From Bacillus luti (lineage in GTDB: Bacteria > Bacillota > Bacilli > Bacillales > Bacillaceae_G), in assembly GCF_001884105.1 (NCBI RefSeq), contig NZ_MACI01000078.1, positions 62,001 to 126,000 of the forward strand: a stretch of DNA of 64,000 nucleotides, read 5' to 3'. The position numbers were made by a program, and so were the translations under genes. Below are positions 45,441-54,053 of the stretch, in pieces. The notes beneath the pieces were generated by a model, which was not told the DNA's origin, did not search any database, and saw only the letters and a program-made list of their open reading frames with translations. Every line of letters begins with the position of its first letter. Positions within the stretch are counted from its first letter, which is position 1.

Positions 45441-45483
45441 CAATAATCATATTAACAATGTTAATATGATTATTGATTATATA
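45433..45483. promoter_or_regulatory. 51-bp perfect palindrome, presumed PadR operator
   Basis: Two exact 25-bp arms around one A; the centre reads TTAACAATGTTAA. It covers the -10 box and the expected transcription start of the PadR gene. Its ATGT/ACAT-type centre fits known PadR sites. Confidence 0.75.
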
Positions 45484-45501
45484 CTGTGTGGGGGTTTTAT
45501 T

Positions 45502-46041
45502 TTGAAGGGAAGAGATGTTGTTTTAGGCTTGTTAATGGGAAAAGAAATGTCTGGTTATGATATTAAAATTGTGTTTGAAGATGTATTTACTCATTTCTTT
45601 GATGGAAGTTTTGGAATGATCTATCCAACGTTACGTCAGTTGGAAAAAGAGGAGAAAATAAAAAAAGAAGTTGTTATGCAAGAAGGGAAACCGAATAAGA
45701 AAATGTACTTTATTACAGATGAAGGTCGTGAAGAGTTTTATCAATACATGCAAACAGATGTAGAGAAAGACGTTTTACGTTCAGATTTTTTAATGAGGAT
45801 GTATTTCGGTAATTATAGCGATGATAAGGCGATAAAAAAATGGATTGAAGAGGAAATTAAAAGGAAAGAAGCATATATTGCGGATCTTCGATTGAAATAT
45901 GAAAAGTGGAGAGTAGGTATTACTTTTGTCGAGGAAATTTCCCTCGATGTAGGTATTGCATCGTATAGTGCACAAGTGGAGACATTGAAAAGAAAACTAG
46001 AGAAATTAGAAGCAAAAGAACACAATAAAAAGGAAGAATGA
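45502..46041 (+). CDS. PadR-family transcriptional regulator
   Basis: 179 residues: N-terminal PadR winged helix (VVLGLLMGKEMSGYDIKIVFEDVFTHFF, then IYPTLRQLEKEEKIKKEVVMQEGKPNKKMYFITDEGREEF) and a C-terminal vir_act_alpha_C helix used for dimer formation. TTG start 7 bases after GTGTGGGGG; the earlier frame lies in the palindrome. It should repress itself and the drug pump gene 32 bases downstream, and release when it binds a toxic compound. Confidence 0.92.
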   Translation: MKGRDVVLGLLMGKEMSGYDIKIVFEDVFTHFFDGSFGMIYPTLRQLEKEEKIKKEVVMQEGKPNKKMYFITDEGREEFYQYMQTDVEKDVLRSDFLMRMYFGNYSDDKAIKKWIEEEIKRKEAYIADLRLKYEKWRVGITFVEEISLDVGIASYSAQVETLKRKLEKLEAKEHNKKEE

Positions 46042-46073
46042 AAAACACGTTCGAAATAAAGGGGTAAATAAAG

Positions 46074-47822
46074 ATGGAACAATCAAAGGGTATTAAGATT
46101 GTCTTTTTAATGTGTCTAGGTATCTTTCTTTGTATGATTGATACGACAATTATGAATATAGCTTTACCGGCAATACAATCGAATGTAAATACTTCATTAG
46201 AAAAGATGTCTTGGGTATTAAATGTATATACAATGACGATTGCAGTACTTGCTATTCCGTTAGGACGGATAGCTGATATTTTTGGGAAAGCAAAGATGTA
46301 TATTCTTGGTTTGATAATTTTTGGTGGTGGATCAGTACTTTGTGCTTTTGCTAATACGGGTGATTTTCTTATCTTTTCTCGCTTTATACAAAGTGTAGGT
46401 GCAGCGATTTTATTTCCAACTAGTATGGTAATTGGTGTATCAGCTATGCCATTAGCTAAGAGGCATGTTGCACTTGCGATTTTAGGGGTAACGCAAGGAC
46501 TATCAGCTGCGATGGGACCGGTAATAGGCGGAATTATTACACAAAATTTCGGTTGGAGATGGGTGTTCTTCGTTAATGTTCCAATTTGTATTCTTGGAAT
46601 CATTTTATGCTGCATTATGTTACAAATAAAAAATGAAGAACGTATCATCTCAAAAATAGACTGGATAGGACTACTATTAAGTAGCACAGCAATTTTTTCT
46701 TTTACTCTCATATTAGTAAAAGGCAATACATGGGGATGGCAAAGTAATATAGCTTTGTCTTGTTATGTAATTAGCACTATTTCTCTTATTCTATTTGTTT
46801 TAGTAGAACGAAAGATTCATAATCCAATGGTGAATTTAAAGTTATTTCAAGATCGAATGTTTGTTGGAGCATCTATCGTTGTAATATTAAGTAATTTATT
46901 TTTAATTGGAGTAACTGTATTACTTCCAACGTTCTTGACGAAAATACAAGGTCGAACGGAAATTGAAGCAGCTTTTTTAGTGACACCTATTTCAGCAATG
47001 ATATTTTTTGTCTCACCAGTTGCAGCAACATTAATTAGAAAGCTTGGCAAAGTAACTATTATTTTGTCAGGATTTCTTGTTATGGGTTTTTCCTACTATT
47101 GGTTCCAAATGATTGACGTCAATTCAACAAATATAGAAATTATTATTCCATGTATGATATTAGGCGTTGGATATGGTTTAGTAGTGGGACCAATTACTGT
47201 TTTAAGCGCATCTTCGTTTGAAGGGGAATTGTTAACTGCTTCTCAAAGTGTCGTATCAATGTTGCGGCAAGTAGGAATTGTATTAGCGGTCGCAATATTT
47301 GTATCTAACTTAACTCACAACTTAACTGTAAATAAAGAGAATGTATATCGTTATGCAGAAGAAAAAGTAGGAAATATTCATGTGGATCGTACTCAGCAAA
47401 CTGAGATATTACAAATGACAAAAGAAAAAATAGAGAATCAAAGTATAGAAACGAATGTAGAAAAGCATCAAAATGAAACATTTGTAGGGTTAAATAAAGA
47501 GAAAAAAGACGAACTAATTCACCAAAAAGTAGATGAAGTATTAAATGCTGTTCCAGTAGAATATAGAGACATAAAAAGAGAAGAAGTTATGAATCAAGTG
47601 ATAAAGGAAGTTGAAAAGCAAGAGGAAATTGTAAAGAAAGAGGCACTCGCATTTTCAGATGACGTGAAGCATTATGCTAAGAATCAGATGGCGATGAGTT
47701 TTACAGATTTATATAAAGCGAGTGTACCAATTATTTTAGTTTGTGCTTTAGTAAGTTTGTTATTTTGGGAAGGAAAGACTTTGAGTAAAAAGAGAAGGGG
47801 AAGAGTGGTAGAGGAAGCGTAA
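46074..47822 (+). CDS. MFS drug exporter, DHA2 (EmrB/QacA) type, with large insert
   Basis: 582 residues, 14 helices. Motif D1 (MIDTTIMNIALPAI, about 21-34), motif A (GRIADIFGKAKM), and antiporter motif C (QGLSAAMGPVIGG, about 141-153) define the family. Unusually, about 138 mostly charged, helical residues (413-550) separate the last two helices, where QacA-type pumps have a much shorter loop. AAAGGGGTAAATAAAG precedes the ATG. Co-transcribed with the PadR regulator, which probably controls it. Confidence 0.92.
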   Translation: MEQSKGIKIVFLMCLGIFLCMIDTTIMNIALPAIQSNVNTSLEKMSWVLNVYTMTIAVLAIPLGRIADIFGKAKMYILGLIIFGGGSVLCAFANTGDFLIFSRFIQSVGAAILFPTSMVIGVSAMPLAKRHVALAILGVTQGLSAAMGPVIGGIITQNFGWRWVFFVNVPICILGIILCCIMLQIKNEERIISKIDWIGLLLSSTAIFSFTLILVKGNTWGWQSNIALSCYVISTISLILFVLVERKIHNPMVNLKLFQDRMFVGASIVVILSNLFLIGVTVLLPTFLTKIQGRTEIEAAFLVTPISAMIFFVSPVAATLIRKLGKVTIILSGFLVMGFSYYWFQMIDVNSTNIEIIIPCMILGVGYGLVVGPITVLSASSFEGELLTASQSVVSMLRQVGIVLAVAIFVSNLTHNLTVNKENVYRYAEEKVGNIHVDRTQQTEILQMTKEKIENQSIETNVEKHQNETFVGLNKEKKDELIHQKVDEVLNAVPVEYRDIKREEVMNQVIKEVEKQEEIVKKEALAFSDDVKHYAKNQMAMSFTDLYKASVPIILVCALVSLLFWEGKTLSKKRRGRVVEEA

Positions 47823-47850
47823 AAAACAGGCTAATAGCAGCCTGTTTTTC
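47823..47850 (+). terminator. Terminator after DHA2 exporter gene
   Basis: AAAACAGGCT / AGCCTGTTTTT with a 6-nt loop. Confidence 0.88.
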
Positions 47851-47856
47851 TTTACG

Positions 47857-48834
47857 CTAGTATGGAAAATCTGGGTTTAATTCGTTAAACTTATGGCTAT
47901 AATGCCTCTTATTATTAAAGCCAACAAAATCAATTCCGACACAAGGCTCTAAATTGCCGTCTACAATCGTAGAATCCACGAAGCTAAAATGCTTTAATTT
48001 AGGTAGCTCTTTAATGAATTGTAGATTTTGTATGTTACCACAACCTGATAGAATGAGTATTTCTAAATCTGTTAAATAACATAAATAGTCGTGATTTTTC
48101 ATTTTACTGCAATGATCGAATTCGACGTATTTTAATGTTGAAGCGTTTTTTTCAATCTCATCAATATGTTCTAAATTTCTTAAATAATTGAGTTCTAATT
48201 GCTTTAATTTAGGGAATGCTCTACATCCTTTTAAGGAGTTAATGTTTCCTTGTGTAATTCTTAGTTTTTCAAGTTTTCGTAAAGGTATTAATTCTTCAAG
48301 ATTTTTTTGTTTCGGCTTGTATTTCCAAATGTATAGTTCTTTTAAGTTAGGACAAGATTCGAACCCTGTAATGTTTTTATTCCACTGTATGTAAAGTTCC
48401 TCTAAATTTGTAAAGCTTTCTAGTTCCGTTAAGTTTAGTGGGACTTGAGGTTCGTCTAGTGCTAAAGATTTTAAGTTTTTTAATTTATATAAAGCTGAAT
48501 AATCAGTAATATATGTACTACCAATGTGTAAGCTTTCAATTTGTGGGCAGTGTTCTAGAAAATTAATATGGTTCAAACTATACCTAAGATCATTAATGTA
48601 AATATCGGTAAAGTTGTTTGTATTAATGAAGTGTACGTACTCATCCAGTCTATTTTCATGAATTTGTACGGTGCCATCCATAACTAAAAAGTTTTGTGGT
48701 TTCTTTTTAAAAGAGATAAGACGATTGTGACATTGACTACATAATTTAAAAGATTGGTTTGATTTGTCGAAATCTATGGCATTATGTATCGGATTATGTT
48801 TGCAAGCTTCGCATAGTTTTAGGTGTTTTTTCAT
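47857..48834 (-). CDS. Leucine-rich repeat protein with N-terminal Cys4 knuckle
   Basis: 325 residues. The first 45 residues contain two C-x2-C pairs (LCEACKHNP and LCSQCHNRL) like a small zinc knuckle. From about residue 95 to 315 come irregular leucine-rich repeats (LKNLKSLALDEPQ, FTNLEELYIQWNK, CPNLKELYIWK, LTDLEILILSGCGNIQNL). No signal peptide, so it is probably cytosolic. ATG 48834 follows AAGGAGAACACA; an upstream frame is not supported. LRRs suggest protein binding; the partner is unknown. Confidence 0.82.
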   Translation of the reverse strand: MKKHLKLCEACKHNPIHNAIDFDKSNQSFKLCSQCHNRLISFKKKPQNFLVMDGTVQIHENRLDEYVHFINTNNFTDIYINDLRYSLNHINFLEHCPQIESLHIGSTYITDYSALYKLKNLKSLALDEPQVPLNLTELESFTNLEELYIQWNKNITGFESCPNLKELYIWKYKPKQKNLEELIPLRKLEKLRITQGNINSLKGCRAFPKLKQLELNYLRNLEHIDEIEKNASTLKYVEFDHCSKMKNHDYLCYLTDLEILILSGCGNIQNLQFIKELPKLKHFSFVDSTIVDGNLEPCVGIDFVGFNNKRHYSHKFNELNPDFPY

Positions 48835-49008
48835 TGTGTTCTCCTTGCATATTGTGAATAGTAATATTTTTAATATAGCATGGGAGAAGACGAATTTGGT
48901 TAGAGAGTTTTTTAGAATGAAAGAGAAGAATGGCAAATGCCATTGAATATGTAACGTTAAACATAGTACATTAACAAGAGGGTTTAATTTTAAAGGGGGG
49001 ATGAGGAA

Positions 49009-50283
49009 TTGTTGGAGAAGGCGGGGGCTTTAAAAAGTAATCGTATGTATACAGAAGAAGAGCAACAAAAACTATATAAACGAACATTAATAATCGTAAG
49101 TATTTCGCAAATGTTCGGCGGGGCAGGGTTAGCTGCTGGAATTACAGTAGGTGCACTTCTTGCGCAGCAAATGCTCGGCACAGATGCATATGCAGGATTA
49201 CCGGCAGCTATGTTTACGTTGGGATCTGCAGTAGCAGCTTTTATTGTAGGAAAGTTATCACAAAAACATGGTCGCCGCATAGGGCTTGCAGCAGGATTTA
49301 TAGTAGGTGGATTAGGTGCTATTGGAGTTGTATTGGCAGCTATAACAAATAGTATTATGCTTTTATTAGTCTCTTTACTCATATACGGTGCAGGTACAGC
49401 TACAAATCTACAAGCTCGTTATGCTGGTACAGATTTAGCGAATAAGAAGCAACGAGCAACTGCTGTTAGTATTACGATGGTCATGACGACTTTTGGTGCA
49501 GTCGCAGGTCCAAATTTAGTAGGTGTAATGGGAAGGTTTGCTCATTCAATTGGAATTCCTGAACTTGCTGGTCCATTCATATTATCAGCAACAGCATTTA
49601 TACTTGCGGGTCTTGTCCTTTTTGTTATGCTTCGTCCAGATCCGTTACTTATTGCTAATATGATAGAAGCATATAAACAAGAACATACATATAAAGGGCA
49701 ACCGGTAACAGAAGAAGTGAAAGAAAATAAACGAGGCATTACCGTTGGAGCAATCGTAATGATACTTACTCAAATTGTGATGGTTGCCATTATGACGATG
49801 ACGCCAGTTCATATGGGACACCATGGCCACGGTTTAAGTGCAGTAGGTCTTGTAATTGGTTTTCATGTAGGTGCAATGTATCTTCCATCTCTCGTTACGG
49901 GAATGTTAATTGATAAAATTGGAAGAACTACGATGAGTATAGCTGGTGGAGTAATTTTACTAGCAGCAGGTGTCATAGCTGCGATAGCACCGAGTGATTC
50001 TTTAATACTATTAATTGTTGCCTTGTCTTTACTTGGATTAGGATGGAACCTCGGTTTAATAAGCGGTACGGCTCAAATTGTTGATGCAACTATCCCTTCT
50101 ACACGTGCAAAAACACAAGGGAAGATAGATGTGTTTATTGCGTTAGCGGGAGCTTCAGGCGGAGCGATGTCAGGAATGGTAGTAGCGAATTCAAGTTATG
50201 CAGCATTGTCATTAGCTGGAGGAGTGTTAGCGTTATTGCTTATTCCTGTTGTTATATGGTCTCAAAAAGGGGCAAGAAATTAA
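49009..50283 (+). CDS. MFS transporter
   Basis: 424 residues, 12 helices. Conserved segments: GKLSQKHGRRIGLAAGF (motif A), YGAGTATNLQARYAGTDLA and GMLIDKIGRTTMSIAGG (second motif A). TTG TTG GAG start region with GGGGGG 8 bases before; exact start uncertain by one codon. A His-rich loop (HMGHHGHG, about 266-273) is unusual for a drug pump and may bind metal. Substrate unknown. Confidence 0.88.
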   Translation: MLEKAGALKSNRMYTEEEQQKLYKRTLIIVSISQMFGGAGLAAGITVGALLAQQMLGTDAYAGLPAAMFTLGSAVAAFIVGKLSQKHGRRIGLAAGFIVGGLGAIGVVLAAITNSIMLLLVSLLIYGAGTATNLQARYAGTDLANKKQRATAVSITMVMTTFGAVAGPNLVGVMGRFAHSIGIPELAGPFILSATAFILAGLVLFVMLRPDPLLIANMIEAYKQEHTYKGQPVTEEVKENKRGITVGAIVMILTQIVMVAIMTMTPVHMGHHGHGLSAVGLVIGFHVGAMYLPSLVTGMLIDKIGRTTMSIAGGVILLAAGVIAAIAPSDSLILLIVALSLLGLGWNLGLISGTAQIVDATIPSTRAKTQGKIDVFIALAGASGGAMSGMVVANSSYAALSLAGGVLALLLIPVVIWSQKGARN

Positions 50284-50285
50284 AG

Positions 50286-50318
50286 AGAGGTTCTAGTTAC
50301 TGACTAGAACCTCTTTTT
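50286..50318. terminator. Bidirectional terminator between MFS gene and fabH paralogue
   Basis: AGAGGTTCTAGT / ACTAGAACCTCT with a 5-nt loop and T run, between convergent genes. Confidence 0.9.
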
Positions 50319-50324
50319 ATACAC

Positions 50325-51308
50325 TTAAATTAAATCCCACTCTACAATAAGCCCTAAATGCGTAAGCCCACCACCGAATCCATATAGTAAAAGTGTGTCT
50401 CCATTATTTAATCTTCCTTCTTTACTAGCCAAATCTAGTGCAAGTGGAATAGAGACGGAAGATGTATTCCCCATAAATTCCACACTCGTTAATGTTTTTT
50501 GCATTGGAATTTGAGATTTCTCACAAATAGATTCGATCATTCGTAAGTTAGCGCTATGGGGAATGAACCAGTCTATATCATCTATTTGCATATTTACGGT
50601 ATGTAATAGTTCTTTTATACCTGCTGGCATCGTGCGTGTTGCCCATTTATATACTTCTCTTCCATTTTGAACGATTTTTTCATTTGTTTGCAGTGGTGTG
50701 TCATTCATAGTAGTAGATAAGTTTGTTCTGTATAGGTGAATTCCGCCGTCACCATTTGTTCCCATGTGAGCGGCGATAAAGCTTGGTTTTTTTTCATCTT
50801 TTTCTAATAAAATAGCTCCAGCGCCATCACCGAATAAAATACAGGTCGTTCTATCGGTGTAATCAGTAACTTTAGATAATGTCTCTGTCGCTACGACAAG
50901 TACTTTTTCATGTGATCCAGAAGTAATCAAGCTATTCCCAACGTGCAAGCCATATGTGAAACCAGCGCAAGTCGCATTTAAATCAAAAGCTAGTGTATGA
51001 GGTATGTTGAAGTGTTGTTGTATTTGACACGCGACACTAGGAAAAACATAGTCAGCAGTTGTTGTAGCGACGATGATACAGTCGATATCTTCTAAGTTCT
51101 TTTTAAATGTTGTACATAAATTTTGAATTGCTTTAATGGCTAAGTGGGAGGAGTATTCGTCTTCGCAAGCAATTCTTCTTTCCTTCATTCCTGTTCGTTG
51201 TACAATCCATTCATCATTCGTATCGATCATCTTTTCTAAATCATTATTAGATAATATTTGATCTGGAACATAAGTACCGATTGCAGTAATACGAGATTTA
51301 GAATGCAT
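50325..51308 (-). CDS. fabH: Beta-ketoacyl-ACP synthase III (FabH paralogue)
   Basis: 327 residues. Starts fatty-acid chains by joining an acyl-CoA primer to malonyl-ACP. The catalytic triad is readable: Cys in DLNATCAGFTYG (near 115), His in FIPHSANLRMIE (near 248) and Asn in EFMGNTSSVSIP (near 278), with the C-terminal LLYGFGGGLTHLG loop. It stands alone, away from fabF, so it is probably the second FabH (FabHB/YhfB type). A palindromic operator overlaps its promoter. Confidence 0.93.
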   Translation of the reverse strand: MHSKSRITAIGTYVPDQILSNNDLEKMIDTNDEWIVQRTGMKERRIACEDEYSSHLAIKAIQNLCTTFKKNLEDIDCIIVATTTADYVFPSVACQIQQHFNIPHTLAFDLNATCAGFTYGLHVGNSLITSGSHEKVLVVATETLSKVTDYTDRTTCILFGDGAGAILLEKDEKKPSFIAAHMGTNGDGGIHLYRTNLSTTMNDTPLQTNEKIVQNGREVYKWATRTMPAGIKELLHTVNMQIDDIDWFIPHSANLRMIESICEKSQIPMQKTLTSVEFMGNTSSVSIPLALDLASKEGRLNNGDTLLLYGFGGGLTHLGLIVEWDLI

Positions 51309-51327
51309 AGGAACATCTCCTAACTTA

Positions 51328-51369
51328 TTTTTATAACCTGATACTAATATCAGGTTATAAAAATGTCAA
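51328..51369 (-). promoter_or_regulatory. fabH-paralogue promoter with palindromic operator
   Basis: Reverse-strand TTGACA (51369-51364), 17 bases, TAGTAT (51346-51341). A perfect inverted repeat with 16-bp arms and a 4-base centre covers 51328-51363, i.e. the spacer and -10. The centre ATTAGTATCAGG-TTATAA resembles FapR boxes, as expected for a fatty-acid gene. Confidence 0.65.
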
Positions 51370-51489
51370 TTAGGATTTTTCATTTAATGAAATCATTATA
51401 TTCTAATAAAACGAAAAGGGATTTGAGGAGTGATGTCCAAATAAAATACGGAAAGCTCCTAAAATTGATAATGAAGGGGTTTGAGATTC

Positions 51490-52035
51490 TTGAAAAGAAT
51501 CATATATGTATTGTCTCTAGTTTTGATTTGTAGCTTTATTTATTTTATTTTACCAGAGAAGTCTTACGCTTGTGAGTGTATGAAAGCAGCACCAGAAGAG
51601 AGGTTACAAAAAAATGATGTAGTGTTTGAAGGTAAGGTATTAGAAGTTCAAGAGAAGGACGGAAAAATGGAAATATTATTTGAAGTGAAGAAAATTTGGA
51701 AAGGGACAAGTTCTTCACAAGTTATTGTATATACAAGTTTTAGTAGCTGTACATTTCCTTTTGCGGAGGGAGGAGAGTATTTAGTTTTTTCTTCTTATAG
51801 AGGAGAAGGAAAGTTAGAGACATCTATCTGCAGTGGAACGAAGAGATTAGATGAGGCAGAGATTGAGAAAAATGCTTTAAGTCATATTGCAAAAGAGTCT
51901 GTTCCGACGAAGAAAGTGGATTTAAAAGATGGGATGGTGAGCAGTTTAAGTTGGTGGCAAATTGCTATCATTTCTGTTGGTCTATTAATCATTGCTTTTG
52001 TTATTTTTGTTGTGAGAAGAACGCGCAAAAAATGA
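51490..52035 (+). CDS. TIMP/netrin-like secreted domain protein with C-terminal membrane anchor
   Basis: 181 residues. Signal peptide to about residue 26 (IIYVLSLVLICSFIYFIL, then SYA), directly followed by CECM at the mature N-terminus. That CxC start plus the later VVFEGKVLEV and WKGTSSSQVIVYTSF pattern and further cysteines fit the OB-fold NTR/TIMP family. A membrane helix near 155-175 (WWQIAIISVGLLIIAFVIFVV) and RRTRKK tail anchor it. TTG 51490 lies 9 bases after AAGGGGT; a TTG at 51481 is too close. Function in bacteria unknown. Confidence 0.75.
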   Translation: MKRIIYVLSLVLICSFIYFILPEKSYACECMKAAPEERLQKNDVVFEGKVLEVQEKDGKMEILFEVKKIWKGTSSSQVIVYTSFSSCTFPFAEGGEYLVFSSYRGEGKLETSICSGTKRLDEAEIEKNALSHIAKESVPTKKVDLKDGMVSSLSWWQIAIISVGLLIIAFVIFVVRRTRKK

Positions 52036-52090
52036 CGATTAAAGTAAATATATAAAGATTTTCTTTCTGTTTCTATAGGTGGTTTAATCC

Positions 52091-52119
52091 TTGTGAAAGC
52101 GAATTACTTATGCTACACT
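52091..52119 (+). promoter_or_regulatory. Promoter of hflX leader
   Basis: TTGTGA, 17 bases, TACACT; transcript start near 52126, about 390 bases before hflX. Confidence 0.55.
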
Positions 52120-52152
52120 TTATGTAACTTAAAATGAACGGAGGGGCTTCCT

Positions 52153-52194
52153 TTGATCTTAATCAGATTACGTCTCAATACTTTGTGCCAATAA
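52153..52194 (+). CDS. Candidate leader peptide of hflX (13 residues)
   Basis: TTG start 6 bases after GGAGGGG, reading MILIRLRLNTLCQ then TAA. The site is as strong as that of real genes, and the frame lies in the first bases of the transcript, ahead of two terminators. Short, basic/hydrophobic leader peptides of this kind precede several antibiotic-resistance genes in Firmicutes. Confidence 0.55.
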   Translation: MILIRLRLNTLCQ

Positions 52195-52284
52195 TTGAAT
52201 AGCGCTCAAAGGCTCTGTCTGTGTGCAGAGTGAACGGGATTGGTCTGCCTATTTTAAAGGAACCCTTTATTAAGCTTATATGTG

Positions 52285-52322
52285 AAAAAGAGGGAGGGAC
52301 GAATACGCCCTCTTTTTGTTTT
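52285..52322 (+). terminator. First attenuator in hflX leader
   Basis: AAAAAGAGGG / CCCTCTTTTT with a 13-nt loop and T-rich tail, 90 bases after the leader peptide. Confidence 0.8.
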
Positions 52323-52459
52323 GCCTTTATAAATAGAATGGGATCGTATAGGTGAACACTTATTGTGGATACGTATATGATTTTGAGGCTTATTGACTAT
52401 GAGATAGGATGAAAGTATAGCTTTCTCCTGTTTGTTTGGTGAACCCTTATCCGTTTACG

Positions 52460-52491
52460 AAAACACAGGCAGTGACCTGTGTTTTTTATTT
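52460..52491 (+). terminator. Second attenuator in hflX leader
   Basis: AAAACACAGG / CCTGTGTTTT with a 6-nt loop and T6, ending about 15 bases before the hflX ribosome binding site. CCTGT at 52427-52431 could pair with its left arm and prevent it from forming. Confidence 0.85.
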
Positions 52492-52519
52492 TACGTAATC
52501 GAAATGGAGGAATTAATAT

Positions 52520-53779
52520 ATGGAAGAATTATTACAAAGAGCAGTTTTAGTTGGAGTAAATTTAGGTAATGAAGATGATTTTGCTTATTCGATGGAAGAG
52601 TTAACAAATCTTGCAGAAGCTTGTGATGTAGAGGTAATTGGGCAAGTAACGCAAAATTTACAACGAGTAAATCCGTCACATTATATTGGAAAAGGAAAGA
52701 TTGAAGAAGTAGCAGCCTATGTTAATGAAGTAGATGCGAATATGGTCATCTTTAATGACGAATTATCTCCTTCACAAATTCGAAATTTAGAGGCGGATTT
52801 AGATTGTAAAGTAATTGACCGTACCATATTAATTTTAGATATTTTTGCGCAACGTGCGAAAACGAAAGAAGCGCAGCTACAAGTAGAAGTAGCACATCTT
52901 CAATATATGATGCCTCGTTTAATCGGTCTTCGTGAGTCGTTAGGAAGACAGAGCGGCGGCGTTGGTACGAAAAATAAAGGTGTCGGTGAGAAGAAATTAG
53001 AGTTAGACCGTCGTAAAATTGAAGAACAAATTTCAGTTTTAAATAAAGATTTAGAAGCACTTGTTGCACAGCGTCAGACGCAGCGAAAGCAACGTAAGAA
53101 AAATGAAATTCCTGTTGTAGCATTAGTAGGTTATACGAACGCAGGAAAGTCAACGACGATGAATGCCATGCTTGAAATTTATAATGGTACAGAAGAAAAA
53201 CAAGTATTTGAAAAAGATATGTTATTCGCAACGTTAGAAACATCTGTACGAAATATTGATTTGCCAGATAACAAATCATTCTTATTAACAGATACAGTTG
53301 GATTTGTAAGTAAATTACCGCATCATCTTGTGAAAGCATTCCGTTCAACATTAGAAGAAGTAGCGGAAGCAGACTTACTTATTCACGTTGTAGATTACGC
53401 AAATCCAAATTATGAACAATTAATTGAGATTACAAATGAAACGTTAAAGAAAATTGGAGTAGAAAATATCCCAACCATTTATGCTTATAACAAATCAGAT
53501 ATGGTAGATGTTGAAATTCCGAAAGTACAAGAAGACCGTGTTTATTTATCAGCTAAGAAACATGTTGGAATGGAAGAGCTTGTTGAAATGATTCGTTCAC
53601 ACATTTATAAAGAGTATACGAAGTGTGAAATGTTAATTCCATATGATCAAGGACAGGTGGTTTCTTATTTCAATAATCATGCGCACGTTCTATCTACGAG
53701 TTATGAAAACGAAGGTACGAAACTAGAAGTAGAATGTAAGACGAGTGATTACGAAAAGTATAAGCGTTTTGCGATATAA
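52520..53779 (+). CDS. hflX: Ribosome-associated GTPase HflX
   Basis: 419 residues. N-terminal HflX domain (VNPSHYIGKGKIEEVAAYV, DELSPSQIRNLE, DRTILILDIFAQRAKTKEAQLQVE), a coiled linker (GGVGTKNKGVGEKKLELDRR) and a G domain: G1 GYTNAGKST (about 205-213), G3 DTVGF, G4 NKSD. HflX splits stalled or hibernating 70S ribosomes and gives resistance to some 50S-acting antibiotics in Listeria and mycobacteria. GGAGG lies 9 bases before the ATG. Its attenuator-rich leader suggests that it is induced when ribosomes are blocked. Confidence 0.96.
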   Translation: MEELLQRAVLVGVNLGNEDDFAYSMEELTNLAEACDVEVIGQVTQNLQRVNPSHYIGKGKIEEVAAYVNEVDANMVIFNDELSPSQIRNLEADLDCKVIDRTILILDIFAQRAKTKEAQLQVEVAHLQYMMPRLIGLRESLGRQSGGVGTKNKGVGEKKLELDRRKIEEQISVLNKDLEALVAQRQTQRKQRKKNEIPVVALVGYTNAGKSTTMNAMLEIYNGTEEKQVFEKDMLFATLETSVRNIDLPDNKSFLLTDTVGFVSKLPHHLVKAFRSTLEEVAEADLLIHVVDYANPNYEQLIEITNETLKKIGVENIPTIYAYNKSDMVDVEIPKVQEDRVYLSAKKHVGMEELVEMIRSHIYKEYTKCEMLIPYDQGQVVSYFNNHAHVLSTSYENEGTKLEVECKTSDYEKYKRFAI

Positions 53780-53780
53780 A

Positions 53781-53818
53781 AAAAGGCGATCCTGATATGT
53801 TTTAGGATCGCCTTTTTT
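53781..53818 (+). terminator. Terminator after hflX
   Basis: AAAAAGGCGATCCT / AGGATCGCCTTTTTT with a 9-nt loop. Confidence 0.92.
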
Positions 53819-54000
53819 GCGTAGATGCAAGCTTACCTATTGTCCTAACTTAGTATAAAAGAGTTTATATGAAAAAAATCTGATGAAACAGATGTGAAAA
53901 ATATGTTATTTCAGAAGTGATATTTCTGGAAAAAGAAACGAAACCAGTATAGAATAGAAATGTTTCAAAAGTCAGAATTTATTATGGTTAAAGTTTTATT

Positions 54001-54021
54001 TTATTACACTTAATGTAATAA
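54001..54021. promoter_or_regulatory. Palindrome upstream of fsr-like gene
   Basis: TTATTACA, 5 bases, TGTAATAA, about 33 bases before the gene start. Looks like a repressor site; the protein that binds it is unknown. Confidence 0.4.
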
Positions 54022-54053
54022 ATATATTTTGTACAGGAAGGAGCGATTCATAT

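Noticed and set aside
45920-46726. 268-codon reverse frame opposite the PadR/MFS genes
   Set aside because: Antisense to two convincing genes; the long frame comes from codon bias of the sense strand.
52752-53351. 199-codon reverse frame inside hflX
   Set aside because: Antisense to conserved GTPase motifs; no independent start signal.
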